Origin: Shimia sp. SK013
GTDB taxonomy: Bacteria; Pseudomonadota; Alphaproteobacteria; Rhodobacterales; Rhodobacteraceae
Length of the DNA: 64,000 nt
Assembly (NCBI RefSeq): GCF_001292625.1
Contig: NZ_LAJH01000009.1
Coordinates: 124,001-188,000, forward strand
Direction: 5' to 3'
In this document: positions 41,865-49,869 of the stretch, in pieces
Numbering within the stretch: the first letter of the stretch is position 1
Layout: each line of letters begins with the position of its first letter
The notes under the pieces: model-generated
What the model saw: the letters and a program-made list of their open reading frames with translations, nothing else
Databases searched by the model: none
What the model was told of the DNA's origin: nothing
Made by a program: the position numbers and the translations under genes

Positions 41865-43463
41865 TCAGGCAAGGGCCGCAATCTTTTGTTCCAGATATTC
41901 CCGCGCAGGCACACCGAGTTTGCGGGCACGGTATGTGATCATGCCAACCAAAGGCACTCGGTTGAGGGCTGGATTGGCTCGGGTCATGATTGCGTCATAA
42001 AGTTCACCGTGTTTGCGGGCGACCCAAGGCACCTGCATGGCGAGCTGATAAATCCGACGATTGTTGCCCGGCGCAATATAGGTGTGGCTGGAGAATCCGT
42101 AAAACGCGCCTTGGGCAGGGGCGAGGGTGAGATCGAGATAGGTGAGATCGTGCAGGTGCCGTGTTTCATCCATCGGAAAGCTTTGGCGCCACGCATCAAA
42201 AAGTCCAAGCTTTTGCGCCACGTCTGCCTCGTTTCCAAGCGCGACGCGGGTGTTGGACAGTGCGTGCATCAGTTCGTCTTGGGGCGTCAACGCATGGCGC
42301 GGCCACACCCGGGCCGTGATGATTTCCAGAAAGTTGCCGCGCAACCAAATGTCGCCTTGCCGCAACTGTCGAGCGTAGCCGCGTTGCCACCACTGGTCGC
42401 CCAAATGTGACAGGCCCGATCCAAGCGCAAATCGTTGCCGTGTGCGCATTGCGGCGTTGCGGTTGGTGATGAAGGAGCCTTTGGGGCCGGCTTCGGCGAT
42501 TTGTCCCAGCATAGGCTGGTCCAAGGTCGCAGCGAGCGCTTCGGATACGCGCACGTCCAGAGTGCCAATCCAGTTGGTGGCGTAGCAGTAAAGCTCCATT
42601 TCGGTGGCCGAAAGGTCGGGTGCGCAAGCCAGCAACATGCGGCTGTCATGCCCGCCTGAGATTGCAAAATATCCCGGACCGATGGTGCAGAACGCCTGCA
42701 TCATGGATTGCATCACAGTCACAATCTGATCGGCGGCATCGGCCGGAGAAAGGTCAGGCATCTCAGGATCGGGCGCCCAGAAACGGCGTTCGGTGAAAGT
42801 GTCAAGATCGACCCAGCGGTTGGCCATCAGGCGGCGCAGATGCCGGTCAATCGTGGTGCCAAATCCATAGCCGCCGACCGGCACCTGGGGGTCAAACTCA
42901 GGCAAAAGAGCCGCAAGCCCCTTGTTGGACAAAAGCTCGTCGGGGGGACGGCAGCCGGGATCGGGGTCGATGTCGCGGTCCAGACACAAGAGCGGAGTGG
43001 AGGCAACTATGCCCGATTGCGGATCATAAACTGCCCCAAGTGATCCCGCAGGATCGGGATAAATCCGGCGGGAACGGCCTTGGTCGTTGTCGGCGGCGGG
43101 CACGTCGGTCAGGACCAGAAACCGACCTGCCATCCAAGTGATCCAAGTTTCGAATTTTTCAACAGCATCAGTATCTTGGGCCGAGAAATCGAGACTGTAG
43201 GCGTCTTCAAGGCGCGTGCCGTTTTGATCCATTCCGTATCCAAGCAGAACGCCCAAAGGAGTTCCGTCCCTGTCCAACAGGTCGCAGATAGGCAGGGCCT
43301 CATGATGATGCAGGACACGGTTGGCAAATGGTCGGGTCAGAAAACCGGGCAGGTCACGTGTTGTTTTGCACAGAACAAATTGAAACCGAAACGTCAGGGA
43401 TATCCCGAGATCCAGCGCAGTGCAGTACTTGGGTCCCAGCAAGGGTGGCTGTGATGCGTGCAT
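41865..43463 (-). CDS. Asparagine-synthetase-like protein with degenerate glutaminase domain
   Basis: A 532-residue protein. The C-terminal half is an AsnB-type ATP-pyrophosphatase domain with PP-loop AISGGHDSRMLLA (SGGHDS at about residues 269-274) that adenylates a carboxylate. The N-terminal half retains the shape of the Ntn glutaminase (WMAGRFLVLTD, RIYPDPAGSLGAVYD), but the sequence begins MHASQ and has no catalytic Cys2. It therefore probably uses another nitrogen donor or forms another bond. Related proteins occur in natural-product and surface-glycan pathways. It is 91 bp after the MocA-like gene and 145 bp from tRNA-Leu. The start is uncertain, because upstream in-frame starts at 43589 and 43607 overlap that gene. 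Confidence 0.75.
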   Translation of the reverse strand: MHASQPPLLGPKYCTALDLGISLTFRFQFVLCKTTRDLPGFLTRPFANRVLHHHEALPICDLLDRDGTPLGVLLGYGMDQNGTRLEDAYSLDFSAQDTDAVEKFETWITWMAGRFLVLTDVPAADNDQGRSRRIYPDPAGSLGAVYDPQSGIVASTPLLCLDRDIDPDPGCRPPDELLSNKGLAALLPEFDPQVPVGGYGFGTTIDRHLRRLMANRWVDLDTFTERRFWAPDPEMPDLSPADAADQIVTVMQSMMQAFCTIGPGYFAISGGHDSRMLLACAPDLSATEMELYCYATNWIGTLDVRVSEALAATLDQPMLGQIAEAGPKGSFITNRNAAMRTRQRFALGSGLSHLGDQWWQRGYARQLRQGDIWLRGNFLEIITARVWPRHALTPQDELMHALSNTRVALGNEADVAQKLGLFDAWRQSFPMDETRHLHDLTYLDLTLAPAQGAFYGFSSHTYIAPGNNRRIYQLAMQVPWVARKHGELYDAIMTRANPALNRVPLVGMITYRARKLGVPAREYLEQKIAALA

Positions 43464-43554
43464 AATCCGGTTCGTTTTCTGCTCTTTCAGCCAGCATGCC
43501 ACAGGGGCAATGGAGCGGAAAGCGGTTTCACGTCTGTTTCGCGTCAGAGAGAGA

Positions 43555-44148
43555 TTACAAACGGGATTTGCGCCAATTGTCCCAGTCATCTGGCGTGTCC
43601 AGATCAATGACAGCGTGGCGGTCGGGCAATGGAACGAGCCCGACGCTTTCGGAGTGTTTCATAAGGATCGCGCGAGCGCCCTGATCACCGGCGAGGGTCA
43701 CAAGGTCGGGAAACAGAGCGCGCGGAAAGATCACTGGATGACCAGGGGTGCCATCAGCGGTTGTGGCGCGCTGAATGGAGCCAGCGCCCGGTGCAGAGTG
43801 GGCCGCGTGCATTTCGGCAAAATCCATTGCGGTGATTTCAGGCATGTCGGCGGGCAAGACCATGGCGGCGCTGACGTTTGCGGGCAGGGCGGCGATACCG
43901 GCGCGCAGCGAGTGCGCCATGCCAAGGTGCGCGTCATCGGCGATGACGATCTGTGCGACGGTGCCGGAAAGGGCGGCGTTGCGCTTGGGCCGATCGGGAG
44001 GCAGCACCACAAAGACCGGTGCGCCTGTTGTGGCCGCTCGATTGGTCAGCGTCTTTAAAAGCGGCGCGTTATCAACTGGTTCCAGCAATTTGTCTCGCGT
44101 ATACATACGCGCGGATCGGCCTGCGGCAAGAAGGAGGATGGCGAGCAT
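43555..44148 (-). CDS. MobA/MocA-like nucleotidyltransferase
   Basis: A 197-residue NTP_transf_3 family enzyme. The nucleotide loop is LAAGRSARMYTRDKLLEP, followed by LPADMPEITA (metal-binding Asp) and GTPGHPVIFPRALF, as in CTP:molybdopterin cytidylyltransferase (MocA). MocA matures the MCD cofactor of xanthine-dehydrogenase-type enzymes, but no molybdoenzyme gene is adjacent. A related sugar or cofactor nucleotidyltransferase role is possible. It follows the DMGDH-like gene by 24 bp on the same strand, so cotranscription is likely. Confidence 0.82.
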   Translation of the reverse strand: MLAILLLAAGRSARMYTRDKLLEPVDNAPLLKTLTNRAATTGAPVFVVLPPDRPKRNAALSGTVAQIVIADDAHLGMAHSLRAGIAALPANVSAAMVLPADMPEITAMDFAEMHAAHSAPGAGSIQRATTADGTPGHPVIFPRALFPDLVTLAGDQGARAILMKHSESVGLVPLPDRHAVIDLDTPDDWDNWRKSRL

Positions 44149-44172
44149 TTTGCGTCCCTGAGAGTGTTGCGC

Positions 44173-46590
44173 TCACCCTCGCATTCTTGCGCCGTCGGCG
44201 TCAAACAGAGGTGTTGTCACAACACGGGCTTTGCGCAGTTTACCGAGAATTTCGATCTCGACCTCAAGCCCATCCGTGACGCGATCCGACGGCAGAAACC
44301 CCTGTGCAATGGATTTCTGCGCGTAGTGGGAATAGCCGCCCGACGTGCAAAACCCGACCACCTCGCCGTTCAGCCAGATTGGTTCATAGGCGTTTACATC
44401 GGCGTCATCTGCATCGACCTCAAACGCACAGAGGCGGCGGGTGGGGCCGGTGTCACGCTCGGCTTCGGCGGCGGCGCGGCCAATGAAGTCGGTGTTTTTC
44501 TTGAAAGAGATGAAGCGATCCATTCCGGTTTCCGCCGCTGTGTAGTCAGGGGAAAATTCCGACAGCCAGCTGCCGAAGAATTTGTCGAGCCTAAGACTCA
44601 TCATGGCGCGCATGCCGAAGGGGCGCATGCCGTGTGGCTCGCCCGCAGTCCAAAGTGTGTCCCAAAGCGCGCGTTGGGCCATGGGGTCGCAATAGATCTC
44701 AAACCCGAGATCGCCTGTGTAGCTGACGCGTTGCACGAGGCAGTCGACGAGACCGATGGTCAGTTGGCGCACACCCATGAATTTCATCTCGGAGACGTCG
44801 TCGCGGGTGCAGGCAGCGAGCACGTCGCGCGCCTTGGGGCCAGCAATTTGGAAACCGGTCAAGCGATCAGAGACATTAGCGACTTTGACGCCCTCGGCTT
44901 CGTTCTGTTCAAACCAGCGCATGTGGTAAGCTTGCGAGCCGTAGGAAGCGGTCAGTTGGAAGGCGTGATCTGACAGGCAGGAAACGGTGAAATCTCCGAT
45001 CAGGCGGCCCTTAGGTGACAGCATTGGGGTGAGGCTCAGGCGGCCCTGTTTTGGAATGCGACCGGCCATGATGCGGTCGAGCCAGTCACGGGCGTTGGGC
45101 CCAGTGACGATATATTTGCCGAAGTTATGGGTTTCGTTGATCCCCACAGCCTCGCGGACGGCTTTGACTTCGCGCGCGGTGGCGTCAAAGGCGTTTGAGC
45201 GGCGAAAAGACGGAGTTTCAAAGCGTGGCTCGTCGCCTTCGGCAAAGTAGTTAGCGACTTCCAATCCAAACTGGTGGCCCCAGACCGCGCCAATCTTGTC
45301 GAAGGTGTCATACATCGGGGTTTGGCGGAAAGGCCGTGCGGCGGGCAGTTCTTCGTTTGGATAGGCCACGGAGAAGCGTTTCTGATAGTTTTCAATGACT
45401 TTCGGGCGGGTATAGCCCGGCGTGATCCAGTCGCCAAAGCGGGCGCAATCCATCGCAAATGTGTCTCGTTCACATTCGCCCTCGATCATCCATTGCGCCA
45501 ACATCAGGCCAACGCCGCCGCCTTGGGAAAAGCCTGCCATGACCGCACAAGCAGACCAGTAGTTGCGCATGCCCGGCACAGGGCCAACGAGTGGGTTGCC
45601 ATCCGGCGCAAACGTGAAGGGACCGTGGATCACGGATTTGATACCGGCGGTTTCCAGGTCCGGAAAGCGTTTATAAGCAAAATCAATGCTGTCTTCGATT
45701 TTGTCAAAGTCGTTGGGCAGGAGTTCATGCCCGAAACCCCATGGTGTTCCGTCCACAGCCCAAGGGCGGCAGGGTTGTTCATAAAACCCGATGCAAAGCC
45801 CGTTGCCTTCTTGGCGCAAGTAGCTTTCGCCAGCCGGATCCATGACGTGGGGATGCTCGATGCCGTCCGCCATCATGTCTTTGATCAGCGGCACGTCTTC
45901 GGTCACCAGATACTGGTGCTCCATCGGGTGTAGTGGGAAATACACACCCGCCATCGCGCCGACCTCGCGCGCCCAGAGACCACCCGCGTTGACCACATGT
46001 TCGGTGTGAATGGTGCCTTTGTCGGTCACAACGTCCCAAGTGCCGTCCGCGCGTTGGTTGGTTTCGATAACTTTGGTATGGGTTTCAATAGTGGCGCCCC
46101 CCATGCGTGCGGCCTTGGCATAGGCATGCGTCGTGCCAGAGGGATCAAGGTGGCCGTCAAGCGGATCGTAAAGCGCGCCTAGGATGCCGTCGGTGTTGGT
46201 GACAGGGGCGATTTTCTTAATTCCCTCGGGCGATACGATTTCTGTTTCAAGCCCCATGAAGCGGTGCTTGGCGCGTTCTGCGACCAACATGTCAAAGCGG
46301 TCCTGATTGTCTGCAAGGGTGACGCCACCGACATGATGCAGCCCACAGGACATGCCGGTGATCTCTTCCAGTTCCTTATATAGCCGGATGGTGTAGCCCT
46401 GAAGCGCGGCCATATTGGTGTCGCCGTTGAGCGTGTGAAACCCGCCCGCGGCGTGCCATGTGGAGCCTGATGTCAGCTCGGAACGCTCCAGCAGCATCAC
46501 GTCGGACCAGCCGAGTTTGGTGAGGTGATAAAGCACGGAGCAGCCGACAACGCCGCCTCCGATCACGACAACGCGGGTGGTGGTTTTCAT
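44173..46590 (-). CDS. FAD-dependent oxidoreductase/GcvT fusion (dimethylglycine or sarcosine dehydrogenase-like)
   Basis: An 805-residue two-part enzyme. The N-terminal DAO domain (about 1-400) has VVVIGGGVVGCSVLYHL for FAD and SGSTWHAAGG, whose His is the site of covalent FAD attachment in characterised DMGDH and sarcosine dehydrogenases. The C-terminal part (about 430-800) is a GcvT aminomethyltransferase domain binding tetrahydrofolate, with GNFTVS-like GDFTVSCLSD and GFEIYCDP. Such fusions oxidatively demethylate dimethylglycine or related N-methyl compounds to methylene-THF. It is divergent from a paralogue of equal length. The exact substrate is not predictable. Confidence 0.9.
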   Translation of the reverse strand: MKTTTRVVVIGGGVVGCSVLYHLTKLGWSDVMLLERSELTSGSTWHAAGGFHTLNGDTNMAALQGYTIRLYKELEEITGMSCGLHHVGGVTLADNQDRFDMLVAERAKHRFMGLETEIVSPEGIKKIAPVTNTDGILGALYDPLDGHLDPSGTTHAYAKAARMGGATIETHTKVIETNQRADGTWDVVTDKGTIHTEHVVNAGGLWAREVGAMAGVYFPLHPMEHQYLVTEDVPLIKDMMADGIEHPHVMDPAGESYLRQEGNGLCIGFYEQPCRPWAVDGTPWGFGHELLPNDFDKIEDSIDFAYKRFPDLETAGIKSVIHGPFTFAPDGNPLVGPVPGMRNYWSACAVMAGFSQGGGVGLMLAQWMIEGECERDTFAMDCARFGDWITPGYTRPKVIENYQKRFSVAYPNEELPAARPFRQTPMYDTFDKIGAVWGHQFGLEVANYFAEGDEPRFETPSFRRSNAFDATAREVKAVREAVGINETHNFGKYIVTGPNARDWLDRIMAGRIPKQGRLSLTPMLSPKGRLIGDFTVSCLSDHAFQLTASYGSQAYHMRWFEQNEAEGVKVANVSDRLTGFQIAGPKARDVLAACTRDDVSEMKFMGVRQLTIGLVDCLVQRVSYTGDLGFEIYCDPMAQRALWDTLWTAGEPHGMRPFGMRAMMSLRLDKFFGSWLSEFSPDYTAAETGMDRFISFKKNTDFIGRAAAEAERDTGPTRRLCAFEVDADDADVNAYEPIWLNGEVVGFCTSGGYSHYAQKSIAQGFLPSDRVTDGLEVEIEILGKLRKARVVTTPLFDADGARMRG

Positions 46591-46736
46591 GGGGAGCCTC
46601 CGAGGTTTGTTGGGTCCATGAAACGGGTGGGTGGACTTTGGGGCAAGTGAAAATACGACAGGATGCGTCGCAAAGGGGCAATTGAGCCGCTTCGGGGCGC
46701 GTCAGGCTTGGGGGAGCAGATGTCAGGGAGAGCAAA

Positions 46737-49157
46737 ATGCGCGACAGAGCACAGGCGGTGGTGATTGGCGGGGGCGTGATCGGCTGTTCGATCCTTTACC
46801 ACTTGGCCAAACTGGGTTGGTCAGACGTCGTTTTGCTGGAGCGCGACGAGTTGACGTCCGGATCAACGTGGCACGCGGCGGCAAACATCCATGGCCTGCA
46901 TGACAGCACCAACATCAGCCGCATTCAGCATTATACGATGACTCTCTATAATGAACTTGAAGCGGAAACCGGTCAGAGCTGTGGGGTGTTTCAACCGGGC
47001 TCGCTTTATTTGGCGCAGACCGAGGCGCGCGAACATCAGCTGCGATTGCAAGAAGCCAAGGCCAAGCTTTACGGGATGAATTTCTACGAAATCTCGATCG
47101 ATGAGGCGCAGGAGCTTCACCCGTTGGTGGATTTTCAGGGTGTGCGCTGCGTGATGTATGAACCGGATGGCGGTAACGTGGATCCGTCTGGCGTGACCAA
47201 TGCTTATGCTGTGGGTGCGCGTCAACGAGGGGCTGAAATCCATAGATTTACGCCCGTCACGGAAACCGAGTCACAGGATGACGGCTCATGGATTGTGCGT
47301 ACGCCCAAAGGCGACATTCACACCGATTGGGTGGTGAATGCAGCTGGCCTGTGGGGGCGGGAAGTGGCTGCGATGGCGGGGCTGATCTTGCCGCTGCAAC
47401 CAACGGAACACCAGTATTTTGTGACCGAGACCATCGCCGAAATCGACGCGATGGATCGGCGGTTGCCCTCGGTCGCGGATCGCGACGGAGAGTATTACTT
47501 GCGGCAGGAAGGCAAGGGATTGTTGGTCGGTGCGTATGAACGCGACATGCGGTTTTGGGCCGAAGAGGGCACGCCGCTGGATTTTGGACATGAACTGTTT
47601 GCCGATGATCTGGAGCGTATCGAAGACAATATGATGCGCGCGATCGACCGCGTTCCTGTCGTGGGTGAGGCGGGGATCAAGCGCGTGATCAACGGGCCAA
47701 TGATCTGGTCGCCTGACAGCAACGTCTTGTTTGGGCCTGTGCCCGAATTGGACGGATATTTTTGCTGTAACGGCATCATTCCGGGCTTTTCGCAATCCGG
47801 CGGCATGGGGCTGGCGGCGGCGCAATGGATGATCGAAGGCGAGACTGAATATGATCTGTTTGGCTGGGATGTGGCGCGGTTTGACAGTTGGGCTGACAAG
47901 GCATTCACCAAAGCGCGGGTGCAGGATCAGTATGCGCACCGCTTTGCGATCCATTTTCCAAATGAGGAACGCACCGCTGGGCGGCCGGCGCGAAAACGTC
48001 CCGCATATGAAACGCAACGGAATTTAGGGGCGGTGTTTGGCCTGAACGCGGGCTGGGAGCATCCTCTTTGGTTTGCGGATGCACCGGATGCGCAGGACAC
48101 CAACGGATTCACGCGGCAGAATTGGTGGGGCCCAGTGGGCGAAGAATGCAAGATGCTGCGCGATCGGGCCGGCATTATCGATATCTCCAACTTTGCCAAA
48201 TACGAATGCAAAGGCGCAGGGGCAGAGGACTGGCTTAATGCGGTTTTCGCCAATGTCATGCCGCGCGAGGTAGGCCGGTCCTGCCTGACACCGCTGATTG
48301 GCAAGCGCGGCGGGATTGCAGGTGATTTCACGGTCACACGCACGGGCGATGACAGTTTCTGGATCATTGGTTCCGGTATGGCGGAGCGGTATCACGCGCG
48401 CTTTTTCAAGCAGATTCCGCTGCCTGATGGCACCACATTCGAAAGCCTGACCGAGGCGGTTTGTGGCTTCAACGTAGCAGGCCCGCAGTCGCGGTCCCTG
48501 CTGCAGCGCCTGACGAACGTGCCCCTCGCGACAGAGGACTTCCCATTCATGCGCTCCAAAATCATCGACTTGGCGGGTATCGAAGTGGTGGCGTTGCGCG
48601 TGTCATTCACCGGCGATCTAGGGTGGGAGCTGCATTGCAAAGAAGAGCATCAGGCCGCGCTTTATGCGGCGCTCCTTGAGGCGGGCCGGGCGCTTGGTGC
48701 AGGCCCTGTCGGCAGCCGAGCCTTGATGAGCCTGCGGGTGGAAAAGGGTTATGGCAGCTGGAGTCGCGAATACAGTCCGGAATATTGGCCACAAGAGGTG
48801 GGTCTGGACCGGCTTTGCAAGATGCAAAAGGATTTCCTCAACAAGTCTGCTGTGGCGGATGTCCTGCAAAACGCGCCTCGTGAGGAGCTCGTTCTTCTGC
48901 AACTAGATGAAGCAGATGTGACAACCTCAAATGCCGACGCCACTGGCGGGGAACCGATTTTCAAGGACGGGCAAGGGATCGGGCGTGTGACATCGGGGGC
49001 TTATGGCTACACAGTCGGAATGTCGCTGGCGCTTGGCTATGTCAAAGGTGCAGGTACTGGCGATCAGGTCGAGGTCATGGTGCTTGGCAAGCCCCACAAA
49101 GCCACCATTCTGCACGAGCCGCCGTTTGATCCCAAAGGACACCGCCTGCGGGCCTGA
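46737..49157 (+). CDS. FAD-dependent oxidoreductase/GcvT fusion, second paralogue
   Basis: An 806-residue paralogue of the divergent neighbour, with the same order: FAD motif VVIGGGVIGCSILYHLAKLGWSD, the covalent-FAD-type SGSTWHAAANIHG, then the GcvT domain (EYECKGAGAEDWLN, GDFTVTRTGDDSFW, GDLGWELHCKEEH). Differences near the active site (HAAANIHGLHDST against HAAGGFHTLNGDT) suggest a different N-methyl substrate or side-chain preference. GGGAGAG precedes the ATG. It ends in a composite hairpin element before fur. Confidence 0.9.
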   Translation: MRDRAQAVVIGGGVIGCSILYHLAKLGWSDVVLLERDELTSGSTWHAAANIHGLHDSTNISRIQHYTMTLYNELEAETGQSCGVFQPGSLYLAQTEAREHQLRLQEAKAKLYGMNFYEISIDEAQELHPLVDFQGVRCVMYEPDGGNVDPSGVTNAYAVGARQRGAEIHRFTPVTETESQDDGSWIVRTPKGDIHTDWVVNAAGLWGREVAAMAGLILPLQPTEHQYFVTETIAEIDAMDRRLPSVADRDGEYYLRQEGKGLLVGAYERDMRFWAEEGTPLDFGHELFADDLERIEDNMMRAIDRVPVVGEAGIKRVINGPMIWSPDSNVLFGPVPELDGYFCCNGIIPGFSQSGGMGLAAAQWMIEGETEYDLFGWDVARFDSWADKAFTKARVQDQYAHRFAIHFPNEERTAGRPARKRPAYETQRNLGAVFGLNAGWEHPLWFADAPDAQDTNGFTRQNWWGPVGEECKMLRDRAGIIDISNFAKYECKGAGAEDWLNAVFANVMPREVGRSCLTPLIGKRGGIAGDFTVTRTGDDSFWIIGSGMAERYHARFFKQIPLPDGTTFESLTEAVCGFNVAGPQSRSLLQRLTNVPLATEDFPFMRSKIIDLAGIEVVALRVSFTGDLGWELHCKEEHQAALYAALLEAGRALGAGPVGSRALMSLRVEKGYGSWSREYSPEYWPQEVGLDRLCKMQKDFLNKSAVADVLQNAPREELVLLQLDEADVTTSNADATGGEPIFKDGQGIGRVTSGAYGYTVGMSLALGYVKGAGTGDQVEVMVLGKPHKATILHEPPFDPKGHRLRA

Positions 49158-49165
49158 ACCTGCGG

Positions 49166-49226
49166 CTTCTTCTTGCTTAAAATATCCTGGGGTGGTGACA
49201 GCTTGCTGTCGCAGGGGCAAAGCCCC
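49166..49226 (+). repeat. Composite 3'-flanking element, copy 2
   Basis: After the oxidoreductase stop: CTTCTTCTTG, AAAATATCCTGGGG, hairpin GACAG-CTTG-CTGTC, then GGGGC-AAA-GCCCC ending at the fur stop codon and followed by a T-rich stretch. Same architecture and orientation relative to the upstream gene as copy 1 at 21266-21330. Probably acts as a terminator. Confidence 0.72.
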
Positions 49227-49646
49227 TTACTTTTTCAACGGCACGCCATAAAGCTCAAGCTTGTGGCCTTTGAGCGTGTAGCCGAGTTTGGCGGCGATCT
49301 TTTCCTGAAGTGCTTCGATGTCAGGATCCACAAACTCGATGACCTGACCGGAGTTGATGTCGATAAGGTGGTCGTGATGCTCGCGTTCCGCGTCCTCATA
49401 GCGCGCGCGGCCGTCGCCAAATTCCAGCTTGTCCAAGATCCCGGCCTCTTCAAACAGCTTTACCGTACGGTAAACCGTGGCCAGAGAAATGCCGCTGTCA
49501 CGCGCCGACGCGCGGGCATAAAGCTCTTCGACATCCGGGTGATCTTTGCTCTCCTGAAGCACGGCTGCAATCGTGCGGCGCTGTTCTGTCATGCGCAGGC
49601 CCTTGGCCTCGCAACGTGAAATAATAGTGTCATTGTTGGCGCGCAT
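49227..49646 (-). CDS. fur: Fur-family metal-responsive repressor (Fur/Mur)
   Basis: A 139-residue Fur-family regulator. The DNA-binding helix region is GLRMTEQRRTIAAVL with SLATVYRTVKLFEEAG, and the metal site is EREHHDHLIDINSGQVIEFVDPDIE. It lacks the C-terminal CxxC zinc pairs of E. coli Fur. In alphaproteobacteria this type often acts as Mur, sensing manganese, while RirA and Irr handle iron, so the metal is left open. No clear ribosome site precedes the ATG. It is divergent from the helicase gene. Confidence 0.88.
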   Translation of the reverse strand: MRANNDTIISRCEAKGLRMTEQRRTIAAVLQESKDHPDVEELYARASARDSGISLATVYRTVKLFEEAGILDKLEFGDGRARYEDAEREHHDHLIDINSGQVIEFVDPDIEALQEKIAAKLGYTLKGHKLELYGVPLKK

Positions 49647-49738
49647 GGAACAGTCCGGTCTTTGGTGTTTCTTTGTGTGTAGCCAATGCCGGTGCGCGAT
49701 TCCACCGATTTTGACGCAAGGCGCATGCGATAGGTCAC

Positions 49739-49755
49739 TTGACAGGCGCTGTCAA
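49739..49755. promoter_or_regulatory. Inverted repeat between fur and the helicase gene
   Basis: TTGACAG-GCG-CTGTCAA has perfect 7-bp arms, lying 93 bp from the fur start and 115 bp from the helicase start. The left arm contains TTGACA, so it may overlay a -35 element. No matching -10 is obvious. Confidence 0.4.
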
Positions 49756-49869
49756 AGCGCTCATTGCGGCGCGATCAGGTCGCCACACGCGACCTCAACA
49801 GGCATTGGTGACGCGATTGGCGCAAGAGGCGGCAAGGTTACAAGTGCCACCAATACGCCGGAGATACCC

